A DNA stretch of 64,000 nucleotides from Stakelama saccharophila (GTDB lineage Bacteria; Pseudomonadota; Alphaproteobacteria; Sphingomonadales; Sphingomonadaceae). Shown here in pieces: positions 56,585 through 64,000 of this stretch; position 1 is the stretch's first letter; each line of letters begins with the position of its first letter. A program made the translations under genes and the position numbers. Location of the stretch: NCBI RefSeq assembly GCF_032229225.1, contig NZ_CP135076.1, positions 911,001 to 975,000 on the forward strand, in the 5' to 3' direction. A model generated the notes under the pieces. The model worked only from the letters and a program-made list of their open reading frames with translations, was not told where the DNA came from and ran no database searches.

Positions 56585-57763
56585 GTGACCGACATGTCGC
56601 AGTCATTCGATTCGGAATCGGAAGCAGATGACCACGAAACGGTCGCGGTGCCGCAGGGCGAGGATCGGGTCGCCGATACCGTCGGACCGGATGCTGAGGC
56701 GGGAAAGAAGCGGTCGCTGGCAAAGCGGCTGCGCAGGCCGCTTTTGATCCTCGGGCCGCTGGTGCTTCTGGTCGGCGGGGTGCTGTTCTACCTGAACGGC
56801 GGGCGCTACGTCTCGACCGACAATGCCTATCTGAATTCCGGACAGGTGCAGGTCAGCGCCAATGTCGCTGGTCGGGTCGTCGACGTCGAAGTCGAGAACA
56901 ACCAGCATGTGAAGAAGGGGCAGGTGCTGTTCCGTCTCGACCCCGCGCCCTATCAGGCGCGCGTCGACGAGGCGGAGGCCAGGCTGGCCAATGCCCGGAC
57001 CCAGGTCCGCGCGACCCGGGCGAATTATCGTCAGGGGCAGGCGGAGATCCAGGCCGCGCGCGACAAGCTGCGCTATGCCGAACGCGAGGCGGCGCGCCAG
57101 AAGGAATTGCTGGACGAAGGCATTTCGTCGCAATCGCAATATGACCAGGCGGTGCTGGCCGTGCAGACGGCGCGCCAGGGCATCCAGACGTCGCAGCAGC
57201 GCAACGAAAGCATCGAGGCGTCGCTTTCGGGCAATGTCGGCGCGCCTGTCGACCAGCAACCGGCGGTGAAGCAGGCGGAGGCGGCGCTGCGCCAGGCGAA
57301 GCTCGACCTGGGCTACACCGTCATTCGCGCGGCGCAGGACGGTATCGTGACGAAGGTCGATCAGTTGCAGGTCGGCGACTATGTCAGCGCATCGCAGCCG
57401 GTCTTCACGCTCGTTGGCAACCGCATCTGGGTCGAAGCCAATTTCAAGGAGAACCAGCTCCAATATATGCGGCTCGGCCAGCCGGCATCGGTGAGCGTCG
57501 ATGCGTTTCCCGACCTGGACCTGCACGGCCATGTGTCGAGCTTCAGTCCGGGGACCGGCAACGCCTTTTCGGTGCTGCCGGCGCAAAACGCCACGGGCAA
57601 CTGGGTGAAGGTGGTGCAGCGCCTGCCCGTCGAGATCACGCTCGACCGCGTGCCGGAGGGGCGACCGCTGCATGCCGGGCTGTCGAGCGAGGTGACGGTC
57701 GACACCGGACATGAGCGCCACCTGTTCGGACCCGACGAACCTGCGGCGGCCGCCGCCAAGTAA
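56585..57763 (+). CDS. EmrA-like membrane fusion protein (HlyD family)
   Basis: Periplasmic adaptor of a tripartite efflux pump, 392 residues. An acidic cytoplasmic tail (about 1-45) and one membrane helix (LLILGPLVLLVGGVLFYL, about 50-68) precede the biotin-lipoyl half (SANVAGRVVDVEVENNQHVKKGQVLF), a long alpha hairpin with heptad-like Ala/Arg/Glu repeats (about 120-215), the second lipoyl half and beta barrel. Translation starts at GTG 56585 or at ATG 56594, both behind an AGAGGG stretch. The next gene starts 19 bases after its stop. Confidence 0.9.
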   Translation: MTDMSQSFDSESEADDHETVAVPQGEDRVADTVGPDAEAGKKRSLAKRLRRPLLILGPLVLLVGGVLFYLNGGRYVSTDNAYLNSGQVQVSANVAGRVVDVEVENNQHVKKGQVLFRLDPAPYQARVDEAEARLANARTQVRATRANYRQGQAEIQAARDKLRYAEREAARQKELLDEGISSQSQYDQAVLAVQTARQGIQTSQQRNESIEASLSGNVGAPVDQQPAVKQAEAALRQAKLDLGYTVIRAAQDGIVTKVDQLQVGDYVSASQPVFTLVGNRIWVEANFKENQLQYMRLGQPASVSVDAFPDLDLHGHVSSFSPGTGNAFSVLPAQNATGNWVKVVQRLPVEITLDRVPEGRPLHAGLSSEVTVDTGHERHLFGPDEPAAAAAK

Positions 57764-57782
57764 TCCCGGAACGGCCAGGCCG

Positions 57783-59312
57783 ATGACCGACAACTATCCC
57801 AGCACGGGGCTCAGGCGCCTCATCACCGGATCGGTGATGGCGGCGGCGCTGATGAACTCGCTCGACATGACGATCGCGAACGTCGCGCTGCCGCACATGC
57901 AGGGCAGCGTCTCGGCGTCGACCGACCAGATCACCTGGGTGCTGACCTCGTATATCGTCGCGGCGGCGATCATGACGCCGCTGACCGGCTGGCTGGCCGG
58001 CCAGTTCGGGCGCAAGCGGCTGATGCTGATATCGATCATCGGCTTCACCATCGCCTCGGGCCTGTGCGGCATCGCCACCAGCCTGGGCGAACTCGTCGGC
58101 TTCCGTCTGATGCAGGGTATTTTCGGCGCCGCGCTGATCCCGATGAGCCAGGCGATCCTGCTCGACATCAATCCGCCCGAAAATCACGGGCCGGCGATGT
58201 CGGTATGGGGCATGGGCGTGATCCTGGGGCCGATCATCGGCCCGGCGCTGGGCGGCTATCTGACCGAGAATCTGAGCTGGCGCTGGGTGTTCTACATCAA
58301 TCTGCCGGTGGGAATCCTGGCCTGGGCGGGACTGTTCCTGTTCCTGAACGAAAGCCGGGACGAACAGCGCTCGCGCTTCGATTTCTTCGGCTTCGGCATG
58401 CTGGCGCTCGGCATCGGCTGCCTGCAGATCATGCTCGATCGCGGTCAGCAGCTCGACTGGTTCTCGTCGCGCGAGATCATGATCGAGGCGGCGGCGTCGG
58501 TGCTGTTCTTCTATCTGTTCGTCGTTCACACGATCACCGCCGAAAGGCCGTTCATCAATCCGGCATTGTTCAAGGACCGCAATTTCGTCGCCGGGTCGGT
58601 GCTTGGATTCTTCATCGGCGTGATGATCTTTTCGGTGTTGGCGCTGCTGCCGCCGCTGCTGGAAGGGCTGATGGGCTATCCGGTGGTGCTGACCGGCCTC
58701 GTCACCGCGCCGCGCGGGATCGGGACGATGGTCGCCATGGTGCTGGTCGGCAAGCTGATCACCCGGTTCGACACCCGCCTGCTGATCCTGACGGGGCTGG
58801 GCCTGGTCGCCTTTTCGACGTACGCGATGAGCGGATTTTCGCTGCAGATGGACGAATGGCCGGTGATCTGGACGGGCTTCATACAGGGGCTGGGAACCGG
58901 CCTCGTGTTCGTGCCGCTGTCGGCCATCTCGTTCACCACGCTCGATCCGAAGCTGCGCAACGAGGGCACGGCGATGTTCACGCTGATCCGCAATGTCGGG
59001 TCGGCCATCGGCATCTCCACCCTGCAGGCCATGACCATCCGCAACGGCGCCGTCGTTCATTCGCGGCTGGTGGAGGATGTGCGTCCCGACAATCCGCTCG
59101 TCCGGCAATATATGCCCAGCCTGGATTTCTCCTCGCTGGAAAGCCTGACGCGGGCGAACGAGCAGATTACCGGCCAGGCGATGATGGTCGCTTATATCGA
59201 CGCCTTCTATGCGCTGTTCATCATCATCCTGCTGGTCGCGCCCCTTTTGTTGCTGATGCGGCCGCCGCGCAAGGATGCCGGCGGCCCGTCCGAACCCGTA
59301 CACATGGACTGA
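57783..59312 (+). CDS. EmrB-like MFS drug exporter (DHA2 family)
   Basis: A 509-residue, 14-helix proton antiporter of the DHA2 family. Helix 1 carries LMNSLDMTIANVALPHM with the conserved Asp, followed by motif A-like GWLAGQFGRKR, WRWVFYINLPVG (motif of DHA2 proteins) and GPIIGPALGGYL. It is expected to export hydrophobic toxic compounds through EmrA and the outer-membrane protein encoded next. Starts at ATG 57783, chosen over frames open upstream within emrA. The following gene starts four bases after the stop. Confidence 0.93.
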   Translation: MTDNYPSTGLRRLITGSVMAAALMNSLDMTIANVALPHMQGSVSASTDQITWVLTSYIVAAAIMTPLTGWLAGQFGRKRLMLISIIGFTIASGLCGIATSLGELVGFRLMQGIFGAALIPMSQAILLDINPPENHGPAMSVWGMGVILGPIIGPALGGYLTENLSWRWVFYINLPVGILAWAGLFLFLNESRDEQRSRFDFFGFGMLALGIGCLQIMLDRGQQLDWFSSREIMIEAAASVLFFYLFVVHTITAERPFINPALFKDRNFVAGSVLGFFIGVMIFSVLALLPPLLEGLMGYPVVLTGLVTAPRGIGTMVAMVLVGKLITRFDTRLLILTGLGLVAFSTYAMSGFSLQMDEWPVIWTGFIQGLGTGLVFVPLSAISFTTLDPKLRNEGTAMFTLIRNVGSAIGISTLQAMTIRNGAVVHSRLVEDVRPDNPLVRQYMPSLDFSSLESLTRANEQITGQAMMVAYIDAFYALFIIILLVAPLLLLMRPPRKDAGGPSEPVHMD

Positions 59313-59316
59313 CATC

Positions 59317-60831
59317 ATGTTCGTTGCAGGAAAATCCCTCAGCCTGACCGGCCTTGCGGCCCTTTCCCTTGCGCTTGCCGGCTGCACGACCGTCGGCCCG
59401 GACTTCACGCCGCCGGCGACCCCGACGGCGCAGCGCTATCTGTCCACGGCCGGAGCGCCGCACCCGTCGGATCGCGGGCCGGACGCCGTGAAGGGCGAAG
59501 GCCCCGTGCTGGACTGGTGGAAAGCCTTCGGTTCATCGGAACTCGACGCAATGGTCGCTCGCGCGATCGAGAACAATGCAAGCCTGGAAGCGAGCAACGC
59601 CACGCTTGCCGCCGCGCGCGAGCAGGTAGCCGCCGCCCGCGGCCGGGAATTGCCGCAGGTCGACGCCAACGCCGAAGCCGCGCACCGCCAGGCCAATCTG
59701 GCCGCCGAGGGTTTCGACACCGGCGCGTTGCCGGGCATCGACGCGACGCCGACCTTCGACCTGTATTCGGTAGGCGGCGGTGTGTCGTACGACCTCGACC
59801 TGTTCGGCAAGCAGCGCCGCCGGGTCGAGCGCGCGGCCGCGCAGGCCGAGGCGCAATATCATCAGACCCAGGCCGCGCATCTTGCGATCGCCGGCCAGGT
59901 GGTGAACCAGGTGCTGCTGATCGCCACGATCCGCGAACGCATCGCGACGGCCGAAACGTTGCTCGACGAGGACCGGCGCAACATTGATCTCACCGAAAAG
60001 CGCCGCCGGGCGGGCGAGGGGACGCTGGTCGAGGTTCTCAACGCGCGTAGCCAGTTCGAAGCCGATCGCGGCGAAATTCCCCAATTGGGCCAGCAACTCG
60101 CCGAGGCGCGTCACCTGTTGGCGACGCTGGTCGGCGTTTCGCCGGCCGAACTGGGCGCGACGGATTTCGATCTCGCCGAACTCACCCTGCCGCAGCAGGT
60201 TCCCGTCGCATTGCCGTCCAGGCTCGTTCACAAGCGTCCCGACATCCTGCAGGCGGAGGCCGATCTGCACGCGGCAACCGCGGAGATCGGCGTGGCGACC
60301 GCGAATCTGTATCCGGACATCACGCTGGGCGCGACGCTGACCCAGGCCTCGCCGGACCTGTTCGACGCGCTCGATCCGGGCTCGCGCGGTTTCAACATCT
60401 TCGCCGGACTGACGGCGCCGATTTTCCACGGCGGCACGCTGAAAGCGGAAAAGCGCGCGGCGGTGAAGCGGGCCGAGGCGGCAGCCGCGACCTATCGCCA
60501 GACCGTGCTGGACGGTTTCCGTCAGGTCGCGGACCTGCTTTCGGCGTTGCAGAACGACCAGCGTTCGGTATCGCAGCAGCAGGAATCAGTCGATGTCGCG
60601 CAGCGCTCGCTGCATCTGTCGCGGCGCAGCTTCGAGGTGGGCAATAGCGGCGTCCTGCAGGTGCTCGATTCGGAGCGGCTGTATCAGCGCGCACAATCGG
60701 CGCTAGTCGAGGCGCGTGCGCGGCAATATCTGAATGTCGCGCGCCTCTATGTCGCGACCGCCGGCGGATGGACCGGTGATATGGCGACGGGCGATGCGGA
60801 GATGATGCCGGTCAGCGACAATCGACCCTGA
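59317..60831 (+). CDS. Outer-membrane factor lipoprotein of the EmrAB-type pump (NodT family)
   Basis: TolC-like channel lipoprotein of 504 residues. The lipobox ends at Cys23 (LAGC), followed by TTVGPDF and proline-rich sequence. The two repeats of the OMF barrel-tunnel each carry long helices, with GGGVSYDLDLFGKQRRRVERA in the first and AGLTAPIFHGGTLKAEKRAAVKRAEAA in the second. It completes a single-operon tripartite pump with the EmrA- and EmrB-like proteins. A similar N-terminus is seen at the left edge of the window. No ribosome site is obvious, so translation may be coupled to the exporter gene. Confidence 0.92.
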   Translation: MFVAGKSLSLTGLAALSLALAGCTTVGPDFTPPATPTAQRYLSTAGAPHPSDRGPDAVKGEGPVLDWWKAFGSSELDAMVARAIENNASLEASNATLAAAREQVAAARGRELPQVDANAEAAHRQANLAAEGFDTGALPGIDATPTFDLYSVGGGVSYDLDLFGKQRRRVERAAAQAEAQYHQTQAAHLAIAGQVVNQVLLIATIRERIATAETLLDEDRRNIDLTEKRRRAGEGTLVEVLNARSQFEADRGEIPQLGQQLAEARHLLATLVGVSPAELGATDFDLAELTLPQQVPVALPSRLVHKRPDILQAEADLHAATAEIGVATANLYPDITLGATLTQASPDLFDALDPGSRGFNIFAGLTAPIFHGGTLKAEKRAAVKRAEAAAATYRQTVLDGFRQVADLLSALQNDQRSVSQQQESVDVAQRSLHLSRRSFEVGNSGVLQVLDSERLYQRAQSALVEARARQYLNVARLYVATAGGWTGDMATGDAEMMPVSDNRP

Positions 60832-60874
60832 TCGGGCTTTCCCCGCGCGGCCGGGCCTGCTTTAACACCCGGCC

Positions 60875-63196
60875 ATGACACGCCTGACCCATCTCCGCGC
60901 GGCCTTCGGCCTGCTCGTCGCCGCACCGTCGCTCATCGCCGCTTCCGGCTACGACGCGGTCGATCCGTTCATCGGCACGGGCGGGGAGGGGCACACCTTT
61001 CCCGGTGCCGTGTCGCCCTTCGGCATGGTGCAGCTCAGTCCCGACACCGATACGGGTTGCGAGATCCGCGATTGCTACGGCCACGCCGCCGGCTATCGCT
61101 ACGACGATCCCACCATTCAGGGATTCTCGCACACGCATTTTTCCGGCGCAGGCCATTCCGACCTCGGCGACTTCCTGATCATGCCGGTCAGCGGCGATGC
61201 GGTGCCGCTGGAACCCGGCGATCCGGCCAGGCCCGGCAGCGGCTATCGCTCGCGCTTCAGCCATGACAGCGAAGTGGCGCATCCCGGCTATTACGCCGTG
61301 ACGCTCAGCGACCCCGGCGTGCGCGCGGAGATGACGGCGGGGGCGCGCGTCGGCGTGCATCGCTATACCTTTCCGGCGGATCGGGCCGCGCATCTCGTGA
61401 TGGACCTGCGCACCTCGCTCTACAATTATCCGGGAAAGACGCTGTGGTCCTCGATCCGGCTGCGCGAGGACGGCACCATTACGGGGTCGCGCCAGACACG
61501 CGGCTGGGCGCCCGATCGCAAGCTCTATTTCGCAATGCGCTTTTCCGCGCCGCTTCGGGACCATGCGTTCGTCAACACGGAAAAGGACATCACCTATAGC
61601 GGCTTTCAGGGGCCGGGCCGCGGCCGCGACGACCTGGCGAAGGAGTCCGGCCGGGCGCTGGTCGCCCGCTTCGACTTTGCCAAGCTCGATCGGCCGCTGG
61701 AGGTAAAGGTCGCGATCTCTTCGGTCGACGAGGCGGGCGCGATCGCCAATCTGAAGGCCGAACCGGGCGGTTTCGACGCCATCCGCGCGCAGAGCAGGGC
61801 GGCGTGGGAAAAAGCACTCGGCGCCGTCGAGATCGACGCACCCGCGCCGATGCGCAAGAGCGTCTATACCGCGCTCTATCACTCGCTGCTGGCGCCGGCG
61901 GTGGCCGGCGATGCCGATGGGCGCTATCGCGGACCCGACAATGCGGTGCACCAGGCCGACGGCTATACCTTTCGCTCGACCTTCTCGCTGTGGGATACCT
62001 TCCGCGCCGAACATCCGCTTCTGACCCTCGTCCAGCCTGAAAAGGTCAACAGCGCCATCGTCCGCTCGCTGATCGACAGCCGCAAGGTCAGTCCCTGGGG
62101 CATCCTGCCGGTCTGGCAGTTCCAGGGGCGCGAGACCTGGACGATGATCGGCTATCACGCCGTTCCCGTCATCGCCGACGCCTATCTGAAGGGCATCAGC
62201 GGGTTCGATGCGAACGAAGCGCTCGACGCGATGGTCGCGAGCGCCACCTATGCGCCTTATGGCGGGCTGGGCGATTACATGAAGCTCGGCTACGTCGCTA
62301 TCGACCGGGAGCCCGAGGCGGCGTCCAAGACGGTCGAATATGCCTATGACGACTGGGCCATCGCCCGCATGGCGCAGGCGATGGGGCGCGACGACGTGGC
62401 GAAACGTTTCTTCAAGCGCGCGGGCTATTGGCGCAACAGTTTCGATCCGAAAACCGGCTTCGTCCGCGCGCGCAAGGCGGACGGCGATTTCCGCACGCCC
62501 TTCGATCCGACCGCGATCAACTATGGCTCCGACTATACCGAGGGCAATGCCTGGCAATATAGCTGGTTTGTGCCGCAGGATCAGGCCGGGCTGTTCCGCG
62601 CCATGGGCGACGACGAGGCGGTGGTCGACAAGCTCGACCGCATGTTCGAGTTCGACAATTCCAAGCTCGACTACAGCCATGCCGAAGATATTGCCGGCCT
62701 GATCGGCCAATATATCCACGGCAACGAACCCAGCCATCACGTCGCCTATCTCTACGACTATGCCGGCGCGCCGTGGCGGACGCAGGGGCGGCTGAAACAG
62801 ATCGTCGACAGCCAGTACAAGCCGACGCCGGACGGGCTGTCGGGCAATGACGATCTCGGCCAGATGTCGGCCTGGCTGACCTTTACGGCGCTGGGCTTTT
62901 ATCCGGTCACGCCGGGCAGCCTGGAATATGTCATCGGCCGGCCCTTCGTCGATCGCGCCGTCCTCAACCTGCCCAATGGCAAGCAGTTCACCATTGTCGC
63001 GGACGGGCTGGATGACGGGCATCCCTATGTCGGCAAGGTGACGCTGAACGGCAAGCCGCTCACCCGCAGCTATATTCGGCACGGTGAAATCATGGCGGGC
63101 GGCGAGTTGCGCTTCACCATGCAGGCGCAGCCGAACAAGACGTGGGCGACTGATCCCGCCGATCGCCCCTACGCCATGAGCGATTATGCCGGCTGA
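60875..63196 (+). CDS. GH92 family alpha-1,2-mannosidase-like glycoside hydrolase
   Basis: Secreted calcium-dependent exo-alpha-mannosidase of 773 residues. A signal peptide ends around SLIAASG. The N-terminal beta-sandwich begins VDPFIGTGGEGHTFPGAV, a GH92 hallmark, with GFSHTHFSGAG following. The (alpha/alpha)6 domain contains the acid E556 in TEGNAWQYSWFVPQD and the base residues D659-D660 in GNDDLGQMSAW, both conserved in the family. Likely acts on mannose-containing glycans in the periplasm or outside. No other carbohydrate genes surround it, so its substrate pathway is unclear. Its stop overlaps the end of the convergent dehydrogenase gene. Confidence 0.93.
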   Translation: MTRLTHLRAAFGLLVAAPSLIAASGYDAVDPFIGTGGEGHTFPGAVSPFGMVQLSPDTDTGCEIRDCYGHAAGYRYDDPTIQGFSHTHFSGAGHSDLGDFLIMPVSGDAVPLEPGDPARPGSGYRSRFSHDSEVAHPGYYAVTLSDPGVRAEMTAGARVGVHRYTFPADRAAHLVMDLRTSLYNYPGKTLWSSIRLREDGTITGSRQTRGWAPDRKLYFAMRFSAPLRDHAFVNTEKDITYSGFQGPGRGRDDLAKESGRALVARFDFAKLDRPLEVKVAISSVDEAGAIANLKAEPGGFDAIRAQSRAAWEKALGAVEIDAPAPMRKSVYTALYHSLLAPAVAGDADGRYRGPDNAVHQADGYTFRSTFSLWDTFRAEHPLLTLVQPEKVNSAIVRSLIDSRKVSPWGILPVWQFQGRETWTMIGYHAVPVIADAYLKGISGFDANEALDAMVASATYAPYGGLGDYMKLGYVAIDREPEAASKTVEYAYDDWAIARMAQAMGRDDVAKRFFKRAGYWRNSFDPKTGFVRARKADGDFRTPFDPTAINYGSDYTEGNAWQYSWFVPQDQAGLFRAMGDDEAVVDKLDRMFEFDNSKLDYSHAEDIAGLIGQYIHGNEPSHHVAYLYDYAGAPWRTQGRLKQIVDSQYKPTPDGLSGNDDLGQMSAWLTFTALGFYPVTPGSLEYVIGRPFVDRAVLNLPNGKQFTIVADGLDDGHPYVGKVTLNGKPLTRSYIRHGEIMAGGELRFTMQAQPNKTWATDPADRPYAMSDYAG

Positions 63197-64000
63197 TCGT
63201 CCTCGCGCGCGAGCATCTTGATAATGGCCGAAAAGTCGAGGCCGGCATTCCCGGCCTCGGCAAACTTTGCATAAAGCTCCGTCGCCCGCGCGCCCATCGG
63301 CGTGTCGGCCTGTGCGGTCGCCGCCGCGTCCATCGCCAGCCGCAGGTCCTTCAGCATCAGGCCCGTCGCGAAGCCGCCGGCATAGTCGCGGTCGGAAGGC
63401 GCTTCGGGGCCGACGCCCGGCACCGGGCAATAGCTCGTCATCGACCAGCTCTGCGCCGTGGATACGGACGCGATATCATAGAATTTTTGCGGGTCGAGCC
63501 CCAGCTTTCTCGCCATCACGAATGCTTCGCAGGTGGCGATCATGGTCGCGCCCAGGACCATGTTGTTGCACATCTTGGCAGTCTGGCCCGTGCCGTTGCC
63601 GCCAGCGTGGATCACCGCCTTGCCCATGTCGGACAGGAACGGCCTGGCGCGCTCGAACGCTTCGTCGGTGCCGCCGACCATGAAGGTCAGCGTGCCCGCC
63701 TGCGCGCCCGTGATGCCGCCCGAAACCGGCGCGTCCACCGCCATCAGCCCCTTGGCGGAGGCCTGTTCCGCCACCTCGCGCGCGGTTGCGACATCGATGG
63801 TCGAACAATCGATCAGCACGGCGCCGGTATCGGCGATGCCGAACACGCTTTCACGATATACCTCGGCGACATGCCTGCCGGCGGGCAGCATGGTGATGAC
63901 GGCTTCGGCGCCCCTGGCCGCCTCCGCCGCGCTTTCGACCGTCAGGCAGCCGGCGGACTTCGCGTTGGCGAGCGCTTCTTCCGACAGATCGAAGGCGTGG
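63184..64000 (-). CDS. mmsB: 3-hydroxyisobutyrate dehydrogenase, C-terminal part
   Basis: The gene runs off the right edge; about 272 of the expected 295 residues are present, lacking only the start of the Rossmann GxGxMG motif. Visible motifs are ITMLPAGRHV, the substrate site DAPVSGGITGAQAGTLTFMVGG and the catalytic lysine in GTGQTAKMCNNM. The enzyme oxidises 3-hydroxyisobutyrate to methylmalonate semialdehyde in valine breakdown. Related tartronate semialdehyde reductases have the same fold, but the length and the SYCPVPGVGP segment favour MmsB. The frame stays open up to 64000. The 3' ends overlap by 13 bases with the GH92 gene. Confidence 0.9.
   Translation of the reverse strand, partial: HAFDLSEEALANAKSAGCLTVESAAEAARGAEAVITMLPAGRHVAEVYRESVFGIADTGAVLIDCSTIDVATAREVAEQASAKGLMAVDAPVSGGITGAQAGTLTFMVGGTDEAFERARPFLSDMGKAVIHAGGNGTGQTAKMCNNMVLGATMIATCEAFVMARKLGLDPQKFYDIASVSTAQSWSMTSYCPVPGVGPEAPSDRDYAGGFATGLMLKDLRLAMDAAATAQADTPMGARATELYAKFAEAGNAGLDFSAIIKMLAREDDQPA

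Noticed and set aside
60812..63430. Minus-strand frame of 872 codons opposite the GH92 gene
   Set aside because: Long antisense frames are common in GC-rich genes because of third-position bias. The translation is Arg/Asp/Ala-rich with no motif, while the plus strand encodes a full GH92 enzyme with its catalytic residues.

Overview
The window reads as ordinary chromosome from a GC-rich alphaproteobacterium, most likely a member of the Sphingomonadales. The evidence is a full SUF operon opened by an Rrf2 regulator, a giant NAD-dependent glutamate dehydrogenase, a PAS_5-type protein, TonB-dependent uptake, a DHA2 efflux system with its own outer-membrane lipoprotein, and several short dispersed repeats of types I associate with sphingomonad genomes. 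The genus cannot be fixed from this stretch. I see no phage, plasmid, insertion sequence, CRISPR array or defence island.

Layout. 0-13 kb: the start of an outer-membrane efflux lipoprotein (minus strand, cut by the window edge), acetyl-CoA synthetase, an M13 metalloprotease, an MFS organic-anion transporter, an MgtC-like membrane protein, a Nudix-extensin pair, two unknown proteins, an M1 aminopeptidase and a CHAP amidase. 12.5-15.7 kb: a periplasmic MsrB, then a run of small glyoxalase-fold/DUF1428 genes read away from an HxlR regulator; one small gene in the run looks broken. 15.8-25.5 kb: cobS-cobT with a palindrome over the cobT ribosome binding site, a ribbon-helix-helix protein, NAD-GDH and a PAS protein. 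25.7-39.5 kb: tRNA-Thr(CGU), a PAP2 phosphatase, a ZnuD-like TonB receptor behind a Zur-like operator, galE, msrA, an Asp/Asn hydroxylase-trmJ pair, an M16 protease, an acyl-CoA ligase, pyrD and an AraC regulator.

39.5-46.6 kb is the SUF iron-sulfur operon: sufR-sufB-(unknown exported protein)-sufC-sufD-sufS-sufT-sufA. It holds three repeat elements, one of which appears to be inserted in frame in sufC and adds about 25-30 residues. 46.6-64 kb: a small membrane protein, gamma-glutamyltransferase, a PilZ protein, a periplasmic PaoABC-type molybdenum aldehyde oxidoreductase, a SYLF lipoprotein, an AI-2E family permease, a LysR regulator divergent from an EmrA-EmrB-OMF efflux operon, a GH92 alpha-mannosidase, and the C-terminal part of a 3-hydroxyisobutyrate dehydrogenase running off the end.

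The most interesting items are the repeat-derived insertion in sufC and the repeats around it, the unknown exported protein inside the SUF operon, the regulatory palindromes (Zur-like, Rrf2-type, the cobT hairpin), and the broken gene in the HxlR-linked operon. I did not find a convincing new multi-gene system; most of the window is well-known gene families.
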